Shown here: in pieces, positions 36,195 through 49,497 of the stretch
Numbering within the stretch: the first letter of the stretch is position 1
Layout: every line of letters begins with the position of its first letter
Assembly (NCBI GenBank): GCA_930367205.1
Contig: OV884009.1
Span: 40,123,841 to 40,187,840, forward strand
Direction: 5' to 3'
From: Acanthosoma haemorrhoidale
Taxonomy: Eukaryota > Arthropoda > Insecta > Hemiptera > Acanthosomatidae
Length of the DNA: 64,000 bases
The notes under the pieces: generated by a model
The model's database searches: none
What the model was told of the DNA's origin: nothing
Seen by the model: the letters and a program-made list of their open reading frames with translations, nothing else
Position numbers and translations under genes: made by a program

Positions 36195-36545
36195 ATGTTG
36201 TCCTTTTAGTTGGGGACCACATCATCCGACAGTTTCGCATTGAAGACCTGATGAGGAACTTGAGAGCCACAGATATTCAGGCCATGAGGATGAAAGACGG
36301 CCAGAGAAAGGACTTACATTTTTTTTCAATAAGACCGCTGTCACTTAAGGCACCGATTAGGGTTGTAAGGATGAGTATTTCTGGATAACGAGTTGAATAA
36401 AGGATTTGGCGAGTGAACAGGTTTCCGTGGAATAAGGTATCTATCAGTCCATTTGGTTTTCTAAAGTTGGATTAGAATTCCTATTGAGAAATCTACAGAG
36501 CTGTTCAAAGCGTCTGGATAATTTTTTTGGCTACAGATTGAAGGA
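36195..36545 (-). pseudogene. jockey-type ORF2 C-terminus, internally deleted
   Basis: Reversed, 36475-36540 gives LSRRFEQLCRFLNRNSNPTL, matching the ORF2 stretch LNRRFGQLYRLLRRTSHLSI in the 18187 copy. The sequence then jumps to NPLFNSLSRNTHPYNPNRCL (about 36345-36410), matching the extreme C-terminus, so roughly 100 codons are missing between. The 3' UTR follows (LNICGSQ, about 36260). More diverged than the fragment next to it. Confidence 0.65.
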
Positions 36546-36623
36546 CTAATAGAACTTCATCAGCTACAGTATTGCCACAATATTGGAAGTTCTAATTAGA
36601 TGCGACTATTGCCAACTGGCTAC

Positions 36624-37075
36624 TATTACAAACTACCTTATTGGGCAATAAGTAATTGTGATAATTGTTCTCATCCATATTATATTTACAATTTTTATGG
36701 TTATACAATATTACCAGTAGAGGCTGACCAAGGGCTCGAGAGCCACAGACGCTCAGGACATGGTTAGATAAACTGGCCATTGCCTGGGTCACAACTGTCA
36801 CCTGTTTATAGTGGGTCACTAGGCCACTGCCGCTTTAGTCTCCGATGAGGATTATAGGGATGAGTGGCGCAATGTATAGATTGTGCTAGGTGATTAAGGT
36901 GGTTGGATAGGAACTTTTAAGGGATGAGTTCAAGAGTGTAGGGTATACTAAGATCATTATGAAGGGTTTTGTTGCTAACGTAATAAGTGGTATTAACTAT
37001 TCTTCTCAGCATTTTTGATTGAAAGGATTGGCTACGCTTGATGTTTGACTTTTTTGCTGTCCCCTTTAGTCTGGG
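36624..37075 (-). mobile_element. jockey-type LINE, 3' end
   Basis: Minus-strand copy running from the ORF2 C-terminus (reversed, IKRSQSFQS then NKTLHNDL, about 36960-37045) through the stop and a shortened 3' UTR (missing the GCATGCGAAAGAGGAAGCGG block) to the terminal TTATTGGGCAATAAGTAATT at about 36640. 5' truncated near 37075. Confidence 0.8.
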
Positions 37076-39659
37076 AAGGATTAGTATTAAATATTAAAAT
37101 TAATAGCATAAGACGTGTAAATAAAGTAGATAAACACAGCAGCTTTGTGATTGGAATTGATTGCCTTTGGTCGATAGTCTACTGGAGCCAACAGGTCAGC
37201 CCTAATGATCTAGTCCGTGAATTAACTGACCATCCTGTCCAAGTTCTATTTGAGGAGTCGTCTATTGATATAATCGGTATTAGCTACTATGTAAATTAGC
37301 CTTTAAACTGTTTGGCTTGGAACTAATGTCTCCCTACCTGGACCATCCTTGGTACATATCATTAACTACAACGCTCCTGTATTTACATAATTAAGTGTCA
37401 ATGTTTGTTTTGTGCTATGCGCGAGTATTAAAGATAAACATGAAGTATCACTACTATAATGTCAATATATACGCAAGTGCAATATATGTGTGATGGTGTA
37501 TGCACCCTCAGACATCAAAGGTTCGTTTGTTATCAAAGGATTTCTGGTTGAACTGTTAATCATAGTCATTAACTGAGGTGCTACTTGTGCTGGTCGAAGA
37601 CGCTATCGTGATGTACAAGAAAAAATACTTAGCGCAGTTTCAAAGTTTATATGTAAGCTATTATTTAGATGAATGCGATATATATCTCCAAATTATAACA
37701 AACATTAATGCAAAAGTAATTATAGATAATTATACTAATAATCCTTAATCCAAGGATCAGTTGCATCTATATTATAATAAATGTCATTCCTTTTTCTACT
37801 GGCAGTTTTAAGTAGAGGAATAATATCGATATGACGTTTGGAGCATGTTGGTTGACTTCATGCCAGTATTTTAAAAGTTAATGAAATATATTATGTATAA
37901 ATTAAAAAAAAAAAAAACACTTTATTTGCTTAACTACATGGTACATTAGCATGGAAAACTGAAAATTACATACACCTCCCTCAAAAATATTTGAATTGGC
38001 AACAACCGTCGTAAAAAAAAGTACGATGTTTATATCTTGAATATCTTTAGAACTGGGACTTAGGAAACCTGTATACAAAGGAAGACAAATATACTGATAT
38101 TCAGAAACTATCATGAGGGCTTAACACTTTTTTTTTTACAGAATTAACTTACAACAACTTACAATAAAATTGTTTAAAAATATGAGTAATTTTGTTTATT
38201 CAAAACTTAGCGGACAATTGTTTACATTGCACTCAAACGTAGTGTAAACACAGGTTTTATTGTTCCATTCATAGTACATCGAGAACTTTCGGAAGTAAAA
38301 TAATAAAGCTGTCGAGAGAAAGAAAGTTGTTTTATTTCATGATAGGGGCTATTAGTTATAAATATCTTCAATGTTTCGTCGTTTTTTAATCATAACCAGA
38401 ACCCTTAATATTTTCACCTGTAAGTCTGTCTGTCCTAGACTTTGACTTTGTGAGACCCTTGCTCATTTTTCATTACATTTTCCCCAAAACGTGTCATTTG
38501 TAATAACAGATATAGGAAATATATTTATCACCTCAAAACGTTTGTCATTACAAATAATATGTAGTTTTTGTTTCTGGTTTCTTACCTATAGATACATAAG
38601 TGGATATTTAATTTTTAAGTAACAAGTGTTTTTAGTATTTTAGGCGTTCTAGAGCCTGGTAACTATATGAACGATAATGAGCTATAACTATATGAACGAT
38701 ATGAGGCATAACTACTTATTTTTTTTTTACATAAAATAAACAAAACAAATTTAATCTTTGTTTTGTTTTTAAATCTAATCAACATTAGGTAATTAAAAAT
38801 TACATAAATATCGTATTTACTATATCACAAATATAATCAAAAATAGTAAAAAAGGATCAGAATAGACATTGAATTCAGAAATGTCTGAACGTTGACCAAA
38901 CCACTTCAAAGGGGAATATCACGGATTAATGTTTAAAAATACTTCACCATTAGCCGCTAGTAATAAGGTTCAATATTACATATCAACTTACTTATTCATG
39001 AACCTTTTGTTATTTTTAAAATTTCATTACTCGGAAATACATTATGGAATAGGACACTTCATTAAATGCAGCATGAGAACGAGAAATCTTTGAAGCTAGT
39101 ATTTTTTATACAGCACATTAAAAGTGACAACGTTAAAGGATTGAGAGAGACTTGAGGGAACGAACGGTTCGATGGCAAGGTTCCTCGGTTGTTTGCAATG
39201 CATACCTCCCCACTCCCTCAATATCAAAGGGGATTTGTCCCGAGGAAGAGAACCGAAATCAAATAAAGGCTTTAAAAATTGCAAATGAGATTATTAAAAT
39301 TCATGGCATCAAAAGGCCCCTGGGATTTCTTGACGGAATCTTCACCAGCCCTGAGATTTGGTTTTGAAATCACCGTTCGATTCCCCCCCCCCCCAGTCAG
39401 GTTTGTCCTCTCAATCCATTGTATTCTATCCATTGATTGGTGCTTCTATGTAGAACAAAATCAGACGAATATTCATACTAGTTTAAGTATTTTTTTACCA
39501 TGTCTATCTAAGTATACCCATAACCATGCTCTCATATATTTTATGTAACCCTTGGAGAGAATATTAGGGCTTAAGGAAAAATAACACAAATAGGTATGCT
39601 CACGCTGGAAAGACCCCCCCCTTAATCCCTAGTTTAAATATGTTAAAAATTGATACAAC
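37076..39659. other. AT-rich DNA; short tandem duplication
   Basis: No supported gene. At about 38660-38705 a roughly 23 bp unit (TAACTATATGAACGATAATG) is repeated twice with small changes. 39140-39420 contains a C-run (39385-39398) and a B-box-like GTTCGATTCC, insufficient for a SINE call. Confidence 0.4.
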
Positions 39660-40026
39660 AACAACTTTATTATGATAAAATTCTACAATTCTACAATCTG
39701 CCTCATTGGGTAATTGTGATAAATGTTTTCATTCATACCATATTTACAATTTTCATTCACTCGCTCATTCATACAGCATTTACAAACAGCCCAGATACAT
39801 CCTAAATCCACATGGTTATCACCTCCCTCGCATGCGAAAGAGGAAGCGGAGTCTCGAAAAGTCCCCCACGCTCCTCCGTCAGCCGCGTCACCGGAAACGA
39901 GCCAGCGGAGGCTGACGAAGAGCGCGAGAGCCACATACGCTCAGGACATGATTGGAGAAGCTGGCCATTGCCAGGACTCCCACTGTTACGCATTTATAGC
40001 AGTTCACGAGGCCACTGCCGTTTTAG
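39660..40026 (-). mobile_element. jockey-type LINE, 3' UTR
   Basis: Minus-strand copy from the ORF2 stop region (CACGAGGCCACTGCCG at about 40007-40022) through the full GC-rich 3' UTR to the terminal tail (TCTGCCTCATTGGGTAATTG) and AATAAAG. 5' truncated at about 40026. No coding sequence. Confidence 0.85.
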
Positions 40027-42436
40027 TATGTTATAAATTAAATTAAATAATCACAACAGTGTAACAATGAGCTGTGTGTGGCTCCTTGTACTGCATGCTA
40101 TGCATTGTAAGCAGTTTTTTTTTGGAGTCGCTTCCTAAAAAGCGGTGTACCGTACAACAGGGGTTGGCCTGTTGTTTTTAGGATCACAATATTCAGTACG
40201 ATCGGCCCTACCGTGACTTAATTACCATTTTTCGTACTACCAGGCATGTTGGTCTCCCTCTCTCTAAGTCTCTAAGAATAATATTTGACAAACGAAGACA
40301 TACTACAGTAGTTATTATGCACGAATTATCCTAAGATGATTAAATATTAGATATTTTAAAATTGATAACTACAACATTGAAAGATTAATGTAAACATTGA
40401 CGAGAATACATCACTTCAAAATATCACTGACATAGATGTATTACCCAAACATAATGCACTTAGGGTACAATACCATGTATTATGAAGAAATGTTTTTATA
40501 TAGCATCAAATTTTTATTTTAGTTTTTGGTGTCAGGTTTTTTTATGTACGTTTTTACTAAATTAAAATGTATGTGCACTCCAATGAATACTTTATTCATA
40601 ATCAAGAGATGTTAGTCCTTTATAGTATTATACACATTGAAAATTAAATTATTTAATTTTGAATTGTTCTTCCCTGTAAGGAAGGCATTTATTTACTGTC
40701 CTTATCATACAAATGGTACTAATTTATACAAGTATCAGTTACCGCACCATTATTGAATGGTTGTTTATTTATCAATGCCAAAAAAAATTTATTTTTATAA
40801 TTTTGCATAAACTTAACAATGGACGTATAAAATATACAAGGAGATACTTCTGGGTTTACGCGTGAGTTACATAAACAGTTAATGCGTACTAAAACACCCT
40901 TTATCTGTAACAAAAGTACTCATATGACGTGTAATAGAAGGTTTAAAAGTATTATGTAGGTTTTTGTTTTGTTCTTTTCCCGCGTGTATGTAAGGAAGTA
41001 TTATTATTATGTTTTAAATACTATAATCTATGAATAATTTTTCTTAACAGTATCTGCACGTTATTTTTCGTTTTAAATAATTAAGAAGATAAAAAACTTA
41101 CTCGCACTAATCTAACCGTCAGGGCAGATTCATTTATTATTATTTTGAGTGGAGTTTGGGAATTAAGTTCGCACCACCTGCTTACGAAACCCCATTGATT
41201 TATTGTCCATTTTACATTTACATAATTTATTATGGATGAGGGGCCTAGTTCTTGTAGCCACCCTTGGGTCATGCTTTTTCTCTATGCAGCCTCTTCTCGG
41301 CACAGATTTCTTCTCAAGTTACTATATAGGTGTATAAATATGTAAATTACTTTTAAATAAAAACGTAATGTCATGCAAATTCAACATTATCTTCTTATAT
41401 GGTTATGGAAAAGTATTTACTGAGAATGTGTTGTTTTTAGGCCTATGATAATTATTAGTTGACATCATGTTTTATATCCACTAAAAAAAATAATAATGAT
41501 GTAGTAATAATGAAGAAAAAACTAGATGTATTGAATACAGAAAAAATCAATTTAATAGCAAAAATGTATGTCAGGAATAATAACCATATTAAGATACAAA
41601 CTGAATTAAGCCCAAAATTGAGCAAGTTTAATTTTTATATATTGAGGACAGTTTAAAAGAACATCATTCAAATATTTAGAAACTGAAATTTTAATTTATA
41701 AAGTCAAGTTCGTAAAAAAAGCGATTTCGAATAACCAAAATTTAAGTAAGTTTGAACCTTATTTTGTTTATCCGCCTACTTCTCATTAGTATTTATACTG
41801 ATATTTTATATATATTTATGATGACATTACTTTTGATAACAAGTTGAATTGTGAATTAAATGCGAATCAAATTTTCTTATGTCTCTCTTTATATACTGAT
41901 GATGGAGTGTCTAAAAACTACATCGTACAATAAAAGCACTTTAATTTTAAAAATTTAGCATATCACAACAAAAAAAAAAATGAAGTAAGCTAAAATTTTG
42001 TTGTTTCTGAGATATGATATTATATTATTACACACTAAAGAGAAATTCGTACAATCGATATGATATTCTTATTGCAAAGGCGATTCACCGTACACATGGA
42101 TAACACTGATGGAAGTATGTTTATCCACTCCTAATAATTCCAAGATTATTTTCATAATAGCCAGTGTAACTGACTAAAATTTTAAACACAGTGAGATCAG
42201 CTAATTTTGTCGAGCCCGAGGAGAGAGGTTCTTGATTTATATACCTAGGTACAAAGTATAATACTGGGGTCGATTAGATTTTCTTTGAAATATATTTTCA
42301 GAATAACATGAAAAATAAAATTTAACGTTTAAAAAGTTTAGTTCTTTTCTTTAGATTTTAGATTTTCGGATTTCACAAGGCCTAGCCTAGATAGATGATA
42401 GACCTAGATAACTCAAATAACAATTTGAGCGTTGAA

Positions 42437-42438
<2 letters not shown>
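40027..42438. other. AT-rich DNA, nothing assigned
   Basis: About 2.4 kb with no supported gene or repeat. A short inverted pair (AACAGGGGTTGGCCTGTT) lies near 40157-40174. Confidence 0.5.
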
Positions 42439-42533
<95 letters not shown>

Positions 42534-44160
42534 CTAAGCTCTCAAACTTATAAAAAATAGGAATGTGGGAAAAATAAGGAAAATTATTTTTGGCTGGAAA
42601 GTGCCTTTCACTAAGGGGAGACCCCTATTTGAAGGATGTATGAGAAGGATATGGGGTGTGGAATGCCTAGAAAGGCGGATGGAGTCAGGAAGGTAGTGAG
42701 AGTCTACCAAGGATTAAGCCTAGGGGTGCCTAGGCGATGGTTTGTTGTAGGCCAGGCGGAGCCTGGCCGGCCGCCCCGCCAGGGGCCTGAGTGAGTCGGC
42801 CTAATCGGCCGGAAGATCAACCCTGCTTACACAGGTAGATGGGGTAATGTGGCGTCGGTTGAGTCGGGCGGGAGATCGGCCTCGATCTCTCGGCTGGGTG
42901 TAGGTCCGTCAGTCCTCTGGTTCTATGATGTCTTTCATTCGCCAAGCTTCGGCGGTCCAACAGTGCTTCCATCTGACGGGCATTGGTGGTGGCTGAAGGT
43001 CGGAGAATAGTGGGTTGTGGCTATGTCTTAGGGAGTCAAAAAATTTGATGTGCCTTCTCTTGATAAAATTTTGGATAGTGAGCACTTCGAATTTTTTGTG
43101 GATTTCGTCGGCCTTCATTTGGTCGAAAGGGGTGTGTTTGAGGGAGGTGCGGAGAACTCTATTCTGAAATTGCTGGAGCTTTAGGAGAGTGTTGGGAGTC
43201 AAATACTTGTAGAGAGGGGTTCCATACATCAATGCAGGTCTTAGGACGCTCTGGTATATCAGCAGCTTGAGGCGTACTGATAGAGCCGGGCTGTGAAGTA
43301 GGTGTCCGAGGCTGAAGAATTTCTTCCTAACACTCTTTAACTTCTTTCCGAGGTGCATTGTGAACGACAAGTGCCTACCGAGGGTAATTCCGAGGTAGCA
43401 CAGCTTGTTGCTTACAGGGCATTCTTTGCCGTCTAACACGAAAGATTTCGGGAGCTTCTTTTTTCCGGATTTGTAACTAAATATTATTCCTTGCGTCTTG
43501 GCCGGATTGACTTTAATGTAGACGGCATCGAGTTTCTCGGCGATTTGTTGACTGGCGCTCTCAGCGAATTTCAGGGCTCTGGATGGATTGATGCTAGTGC
43601 TGTAGACACCTATATCGTCCGCTTACGCGGATACCTCGCAGTTGGAGTACGAGGCTCCTACGATGTGGGCGGTGTAAATGTTGAACAGCAACGGGCCTAG
43701 CACCGATCCTTGGGGGATACCGGCAGAATAGTTTCTTCGGGTCGTGGTCGTAGTGCCTATACGAACCGAAAATGTTCTGCCTGTAAGGTAGGATCTAATC
43801 AGGTTCTGCAGCTGATCCGAGAATTCGTATTCCCTCAGACGTTGGAGTAGGATGTAGTGATCCACAGAGTCGAATGCTTTCGAACAGTCCAGAGAAATCA
43901 TTGCGGTAGCTCTGTTGCTTCGGATGTTCGATGCGACGTGGTGTTGCAATCTCACCAGGTTGTTATTCGCGCTTAAGCCTGTGCTGAAACCAGTCTGCTC
44001 TGGTGGGATGACTTCCTGTGACTCGCAGTGCCCGGAGAGATGTATGTGGATAATTCTCTCGAACAGCTTTGAGAGTTGAGTCAGCAGACTGATGGGGCGG
44101 TAATGAGATGGCTCATATCCGCTCTTCGCTGGTTTCAGAAGAAGTACAATGAGCATCTTT
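42439..44160 (-). mobile_element. jockey-superfamily LINE, 5' truncated, with 95 bp poly(A) tail
   Basis: From 5' to 3' on the minus strand: a partial reverse transcriptase (44156-42909), a GC-rich 3' UTR containing the palindromic GGCCAGGCGGAGCCTGGCC, then blocks shared with 15902-16107, then a pure T-run (plus strand) at 42439-42533, read as A95. Its GC content contrasts sharply with both flanks. A target-site duplication was not recognised. Confidence 0.9.
42909..44156 (-). pseudogene. LINE reverse transcriptase with one stop at the YADD box
   Basis: One reading frame of 416 codons is open except for TAA at 43623-43625. Motifs in order are HYRPISLLTQLSKLFERII (fingers), EQTGFSTGLSANNNLVRLQH, SLDCSKAFDSVDH (palm A, aspartates present), SYLTGRTFSVRIG, GIPQGSVLGPLLFNIYTAHI (palm B), then stop-ADDIGVYSTS. 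The stop sits exactly where the tyrosine of YADD belongs. After it come KLDAVYIKVNPAKTQGIIF, LCYLGITLGRHLSF and the C-terminal domain (QNRVLRTSLKHTPFDQ). The endonuclease and ORF1 are missing. Arrangement and motifs are jockey-superfamily, but a different family from the 17842 copy. Confidence 0.9.
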
Positions 44161-45776
44161 AAAATACTTTTTGTTCAAGTTTTTAATGTCTACGAGTAAG
44201 TACAGATTAGTTCTAGGTTAATGTAGGAAAAAAATATCTGGTATGGTACATTGGTATTGTAAATTAATCACTCAAACTTTGGAAAAATAGACGTGATAAC
44301 TGAGCCTTGGTTCAAATTTGTTATTTTTTTTAAATTTTCAATAGAATATACTGTTTACAAGCAGTTCCCATCCCATGACTTGGCTATGCTATAGAAATAT
44401 GCATTTCTATTCTTTTATCATATTTCATGTAATCATAGTTAATAATCTGGTGTATAAAATTTTCGATTTTACGTCTGCTATTACATAGAAGCAGACAGGC
44501 AGGAAAACAACAGAAGATTTACTTCCTGTTTTGATGTGAAGAGTTAGAGGGTAAAAACGAGGGGTTTCTGCTATCCCATTAAAAAATATTTGAAAATACC
44601 GTTGAAAAATATTTTACAGAAAATGTATGGTTATATATTTATATATAATACATAAGACTGTTTACAAATCACTTATGGATACAAATTGATAAAAATACAT
44701 CTTATATATTAGTGATACTTTAAAATTGTGTAATTCTGTAGATCTAAGTCCTAAGCCAAACGCGTAGTAGATTCAAAATCATTTATTACGCTCTTATTTT
44801 ATTTTAAGTTGGTTTTTTATTTAGATAAAGGGTTTTCTTTTAGTGGTTTCTCTTTATTACATAAAGTAAAACTTTTCGTGAAATCGTTAAAACGAAGTTT
44901 TTGTACAACATTAAACCATTACGATTAAATATCAGATTTCAGAAGAGGAGAAAAAAAATTTGTTCCCGGAACTGCTAGTTATTCGGGCTTTTGTGCTTAA
45001 AAATTGAAAGCTGCTCTATTAACTTATTTCTAAAAGTCTCCAATCCACTTTCTTCCAGTAAAAATTGAATATTATCCGAATAATTTCCTGTGCTGAGGAA
45101 ATCGGCTATAATGGATGGGAGGAAAATTAATTTATTATAATAATTAATTTGTGTACGGGATCACTCTCTTTAACGAGATCTAAGCTGCTAGGGTCAATTA
45201 AAATCCTAGTCCTCATTTTACAGTAAAGCCATTAAGAGCCGAATCAGCGGGCTTGGCCCTCTATCACCTCCCCACCCCCATCCCTATAGCACCTTAAACT
45301 TAATCCATCCCTTTGGAAAAAAATCTAATTAGTGCTTTTTGTACTTAATATCAGGGTGAGATTATTTTTTGTTTCTTGTATAAGTTTACAGGTAAATTCT
45401 ATGATGTTTAGGCCTCTACTGGGAGGCTGCTTTGACTTTGGTTGAAGATAGTACGTCAGAGTACTTTGCGTCAATGTAGTTGTGCTAAGAAGAATTAAAT
45501 CAGTTAACTATTTATTTATATAAATAGATAATATTAAATTTACAACGGAACTATAAAAAGACAAATAAATTAATTTTCTAGATCAGACAGTGAGCAAAAG
45601 AGGGAGTAAGCATGGAATCAGAATATACAGGAAAGGTACTTCCTCATTAATAGATTACATAACACCCCACTAGACAGGTATAGAGCTATACGGGTACGAA
45701 ACAGACACTATAACAAGGATAAAACGAATGGAGTTCAGATGACTACTGCAAAAAGACAAAAATAAAATAAAATAAC
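44161..45776. other. AT-rich DNA, nothing assigned
   Basis: No supported gene. 45595-45776 may be the 5' leader of the jockey element that follows. Confidence 0.45.
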
Positions 45777-46890
45777 CAGTAAATTCTTCAGCTCCCAGCA
45801 GCTCTAAGGAAGAAATACCATCACAACCTAGTACAGCTAAAGAAACAACAACTCACGAGTCTCCATTTTTCACGCCTAATACTTACGAGGTGTTGAAAAA
45901 TATTGAAGTGAAGGACATGGACTCTACACAAACACCCATACAGCCCAAGCCACCAGCGATATTTGTACGTAATATCAGTGATTTTAAATTACTATGTACC
46001 CAAAAAAAATATTAATTGAATAAAATTGTAGGAGCAGGCAAATACACGTAACTCAATCGGTCCTGGGACACAAAAGCTTCTCCGGACACTCACGACACAT
46101 ACCGAGGAATAATAAAATACTTGGATGAAACTAAGGACGACTTCCATACCTACCACCAACTAAAGCAGGAACGATCGCTACAGATGGTAATTAGAAACCT
46201 GCATCCCACTACACCAGCGGACGAGATAGAAAAGGAGGCCTAGAATACAAGGTTCACTAAATTACCAAGGAAAGGCAAAAAGATGAAGCTATCAAGACAC
46301 CACTGCCCTTGTTCTTTGTGGATCTAGAGCGAACACCTGGAGTGGAAAAAATCCACGAGCTAACCCTCTTGCATTGCACAAGAGTACAGGTCGAAAAGCC
46401 TTACCCGAAACGTGATATATTCTAATGCCATAATTGCCAGGCATATAGGCACACGATCATACTGCTACCACCCTCCATGGTGTGTAAAGTGCATTGCGCA
46501 GCACAGAACTGAATTGTGCAAGAAGCCCCTAAAATCACCTGTTGTATGCGTGCTCTGCCAGCAAGGCCATCCATCCGGCAAACTATAAAGGCTGTGAGGC
46601 TTACAGAATTCTGAATTCCAGGAGCGAACAACGTCGTTGGCCAGAATAAGAGAAGCCAGCTACAGGTAGCCCAAGAAGTGCCCCCGCCAGAAATTTGAGG
46701 CCTTCAGTCTCTTTTGGTGATGTCGTTCGGAACAGAGAGCAGTCACAAGCATTGCCCACTCCTCCTCCGCAAATTCTTCTTCCCCAGCACTCCGTTTATT
46801 CCAGCAACCAGCAAACTCAATCTCACCCTCAACCACACATCTCGCATATTCCTCCACCTTCAAGCTCTTCAGATCTCACTAGTCTATAAA
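45777..46890 (+). pseudogene. jockey-type LINE ORF1 (gag-like), broken
   Basis: ORF1 of jockey elements is an RNA-binding gag-like protein. Pieces appear in order over several frames: a Ser/Pro-rich start (NSSAPSSSKEE), KPPAIFVRNISDF (about 45955-45990), then TYHQLKQERSLQMVIRNLHP (about 46150-46207), the conserved region before the zinc knuckles (PRE_C2HC type). CHNCQ, YCYHPPWCVKC, LCKKP and VCVLCQQGHPS (about 46428-46576) are the cysteine knuckles. A proline/serine-rich tail with SFGDVVRNREQ follows (about 46707-46739). Stops occur between these parts, so no full-length product is possible. Confidence 0.75.
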
Positions 46891-46984
46891 CGTCATTCCT
46901 TTAAGAGTTCAGAACCCTAATTACCCCTCTCATTTCCCTTCTTACAAATCTTGTCACCTACCTCACTCCATTAAACAAAACTCA

Positions 46985-48389
46985 TAAGTGGATCCTTCCG
47001 ACTCCTTATCCATTCTCCTTTGGAATGTGAATGGTGTTCGCACCCACACTAACGAACTGACAGCACTACTTCGTGACAAGAACATCCACGTAGACTGAGG
47101 ACTCATTACTGAAACAAGACTTACGAGTAAGCGACCTTTTACAGTTTGACAGTACCAGACTTATCGAACTGATCACCCAGATGGAAGAGCACATGCAGGC
47201 ACCGCTGTCATTCCACAACTCCATTTCCCATCACATATTTCCTTTGGTAGCAGACGATTTCCTTCAGTCCACTGCAGTGTCAATCAGCACCTTCCCTTTC
47301 TCCCTTACTCTAGCATCAGTGTACTGCCCTCCCAATAAATCCATTTCTGATTCCCAATTCATCTCCTTTCTAGACTCCATCGGGCATCGTTTCCTTGTGG
47401 GTGGGGACTTTAACGCGAAGCATCAACATTGGGGCTCAAGATCCACAAATACACGAGGACGTGCTTTGCTGTCTGCATACATACCGGAACATTGCTCCAC
47501 TATCTTTTTCGACACAACCACGTATTCACCATCTGATCCTATCAGAATTCCTGACTCCACCCTCTTCCATAGTTTGGAAACACTAAACTATTTACTAACG
47601 TGCCTCTATGACCTCTCGTCCGATCATAGCCTTTCGATTCTAACCATTTCCCTATGACCAATTCACAAACTGCCTTCATTTATCAGGGGCTTAGTTGATT
47701 GGGACCACTTTAGCTAGATTCTTACAGACTCTGTAGACCTCAAAGTATCTCTGATAACATCCCAAGACCTAGATGATGCAGTGCACTCCTTCACTATTCT
47801 GATCCAGAGGTCGGCCTGGGAGGCTTCGTCAACCCCACCGTCATCTAAAAAATCCCAATCAAAATCATTTACCTCACTATTTCAAAGACCTAATCCAATC
47901 CAAACGCCACTACTTTATCCAAACACTGCGAGAACTGTGTGGCAAAGATCCCGCCATCCTGCTGATCGTCACTCATACAATCAGTACTGCAGGTTAGTAA
48001 AGCGGCAATTGGCATCCTTCCGTTCCGATTCTTTTAATTCCTATCTCTCCTCTCTGTCTACCAGGGATAACTCCTTGTGGAATCTAACTAAGAAAATCCT
48101 AAAATATCATCCTGTTTCACACCCACTCGGTCGTGATGATGGGTCCTGGGCTGCTTCGGATGGCGAGAGGGCGGAAGAATTCGCACTGCATCTTTCCCGT
48201 ACTTTCACTCCTCGCCTTACTCCTCATAACAATACTCATCGCTCAACTGTTGATGATTTCCTCACTTCACTTATCCCTCTCTCACTTCTACCAAAACCCG
48301 TTAAACCCTCTGAGCACAATTATCTTCTGAAAAAATTACCTTATCGAAAATCTCCAGGATATGATCTCCTTACTCTTAGTGCTTTGTAA
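46985..48389 (+). pseudogene. jockey-type LINE ORF2: endonuclease and polymerase N-terminus, broken
   Basis: The apurinic-type endonuclease nicks the target site for reverse transcription. It starts with SILLWNVNGVRTHTNEL (about 47010-47060, metal-site Asn present), and LITETRLTS (Glu present, about 47101-47130). The frame from 47181 to 47657 holds VYCPPNKSISD, GGDFNAKHQHWGSRSTNTRG (about 47398-47460, catalytic Asp and Asn) and SSDHSLSI (catalytic Asp-His). The frame 47781-48389 covers the linker to the polymerase (WQRSRHPADRHSYNQYCRLV; LKKLPYRKSPGYDL) and stops as homology ends at 48389. The reverse transcriptase is missing. Two or more stops and a frameshift. Confidence 0.85.
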
Positions 48390-49497
48390 TTGTGACTTGC
48401 GTGATTATTCAAGACTGGATCGGACGGACGAAGAGTGAAGTAACGTGGTTAATGTTGTGAACGTGACATATTTACATGTGTATATCGATGATTACCAGTC
48501 AAATTTTCGTTTTCGAAAACATACCTTAGTTTGATCTGTAATTATTACTCAGCGTCACTCATTCTCGCATGATCGTACAATACTTTTTTTTTCAAAAATC
48601 CTGCACTTGAAGTCCTGACATTTCTTTGCCGTCTTCAAGATTGTTAATGTAAAACAGAATAGAAAAGAAATTTGGGGAACTATGTCCTCTTTGAATAAGA
48701 ACAAATCAGAAATAAATACAACTTGGCCAACAAAAAAGAAACATTATATCACCCAAGGGGAGAAAAAAAAACAGTAATCAGAAAACCTTAGTGTATTTCT
48801 CAAATTAAAAAATATCCAATAGTTCGTTTAGAAACAAAATAAGGAAAAACATGATAATACACATTCAGATAAAAAAAAAAACTCACTATTTTTATTAACG
48901 TCATTGACTCCACTACTGCTGCACATATTTATATAAACAATTTGAAGATTATGAACATAAGACCCCTCCACACTTGAGCTTCACTAGACAGCTCTAACGA
49001 GACCTGGTCAAAATTAAACTGCTCTATCTGCGGAAAATCTCAACCGTTATCTACTAAAGTTAACACTCGTGTATCAGCAGTTGCCCAACTCGTTTGCTGA
49101 GTAGCCGTGTTCAGATGACCTTAATTTATTCTTTCCCGGAATCCATCTCAACAGTAGCCAAGACTAACTTAAAAACCACATACAACACTAAAAAGACAGC
49201 TCGACATGTGGTTAGAACAACTGTGTGGACCACGTAACAGTGAATATGACCTCAAATAAAGTTTTAATAAGATTAGCAAAGCCACTTTTCTATGTTACCA
49301 ATATCATCCTTTACACGTAACTTAAAATGTCCTCTATTATACATTCTATTTACCCATAATGCCACTTCAAATCCCACAGCAGGCAACTCACATCCATGAA
49401 CACTTATCCCAAAAATCCATCCCTGAGATTGAAGTGAAGGTGGCCTCAATATCTCTTTTGAATGTTGAGTGATTAGTCATAGTCGGTATTCTTACCC
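48390..49497. other. unassigned DNA between the two parts of a jockey-type element
   Basis: The gap between the 47 kb ORF2 and the 3' UTR at 49.5 kb is about the size of the missing reverse transcriptase, but no polymerase motif was recognised. It may be strongly eroded or replaced. Confidence 0.35.

Noticed and set aside
39385..39415. B-box-like GTTCGATTCC followed by a C-run
   Set aside because: No tRNA fold or A box upstream and no repeat copy in the window.
39706..40046. Overlapping frames of 60-107 codons, also seen at 17922, 51501 and 57395
   Set aside because: All are reading frames across the GC-rich 3' UTR of jockey copies, without conservation of one frame.
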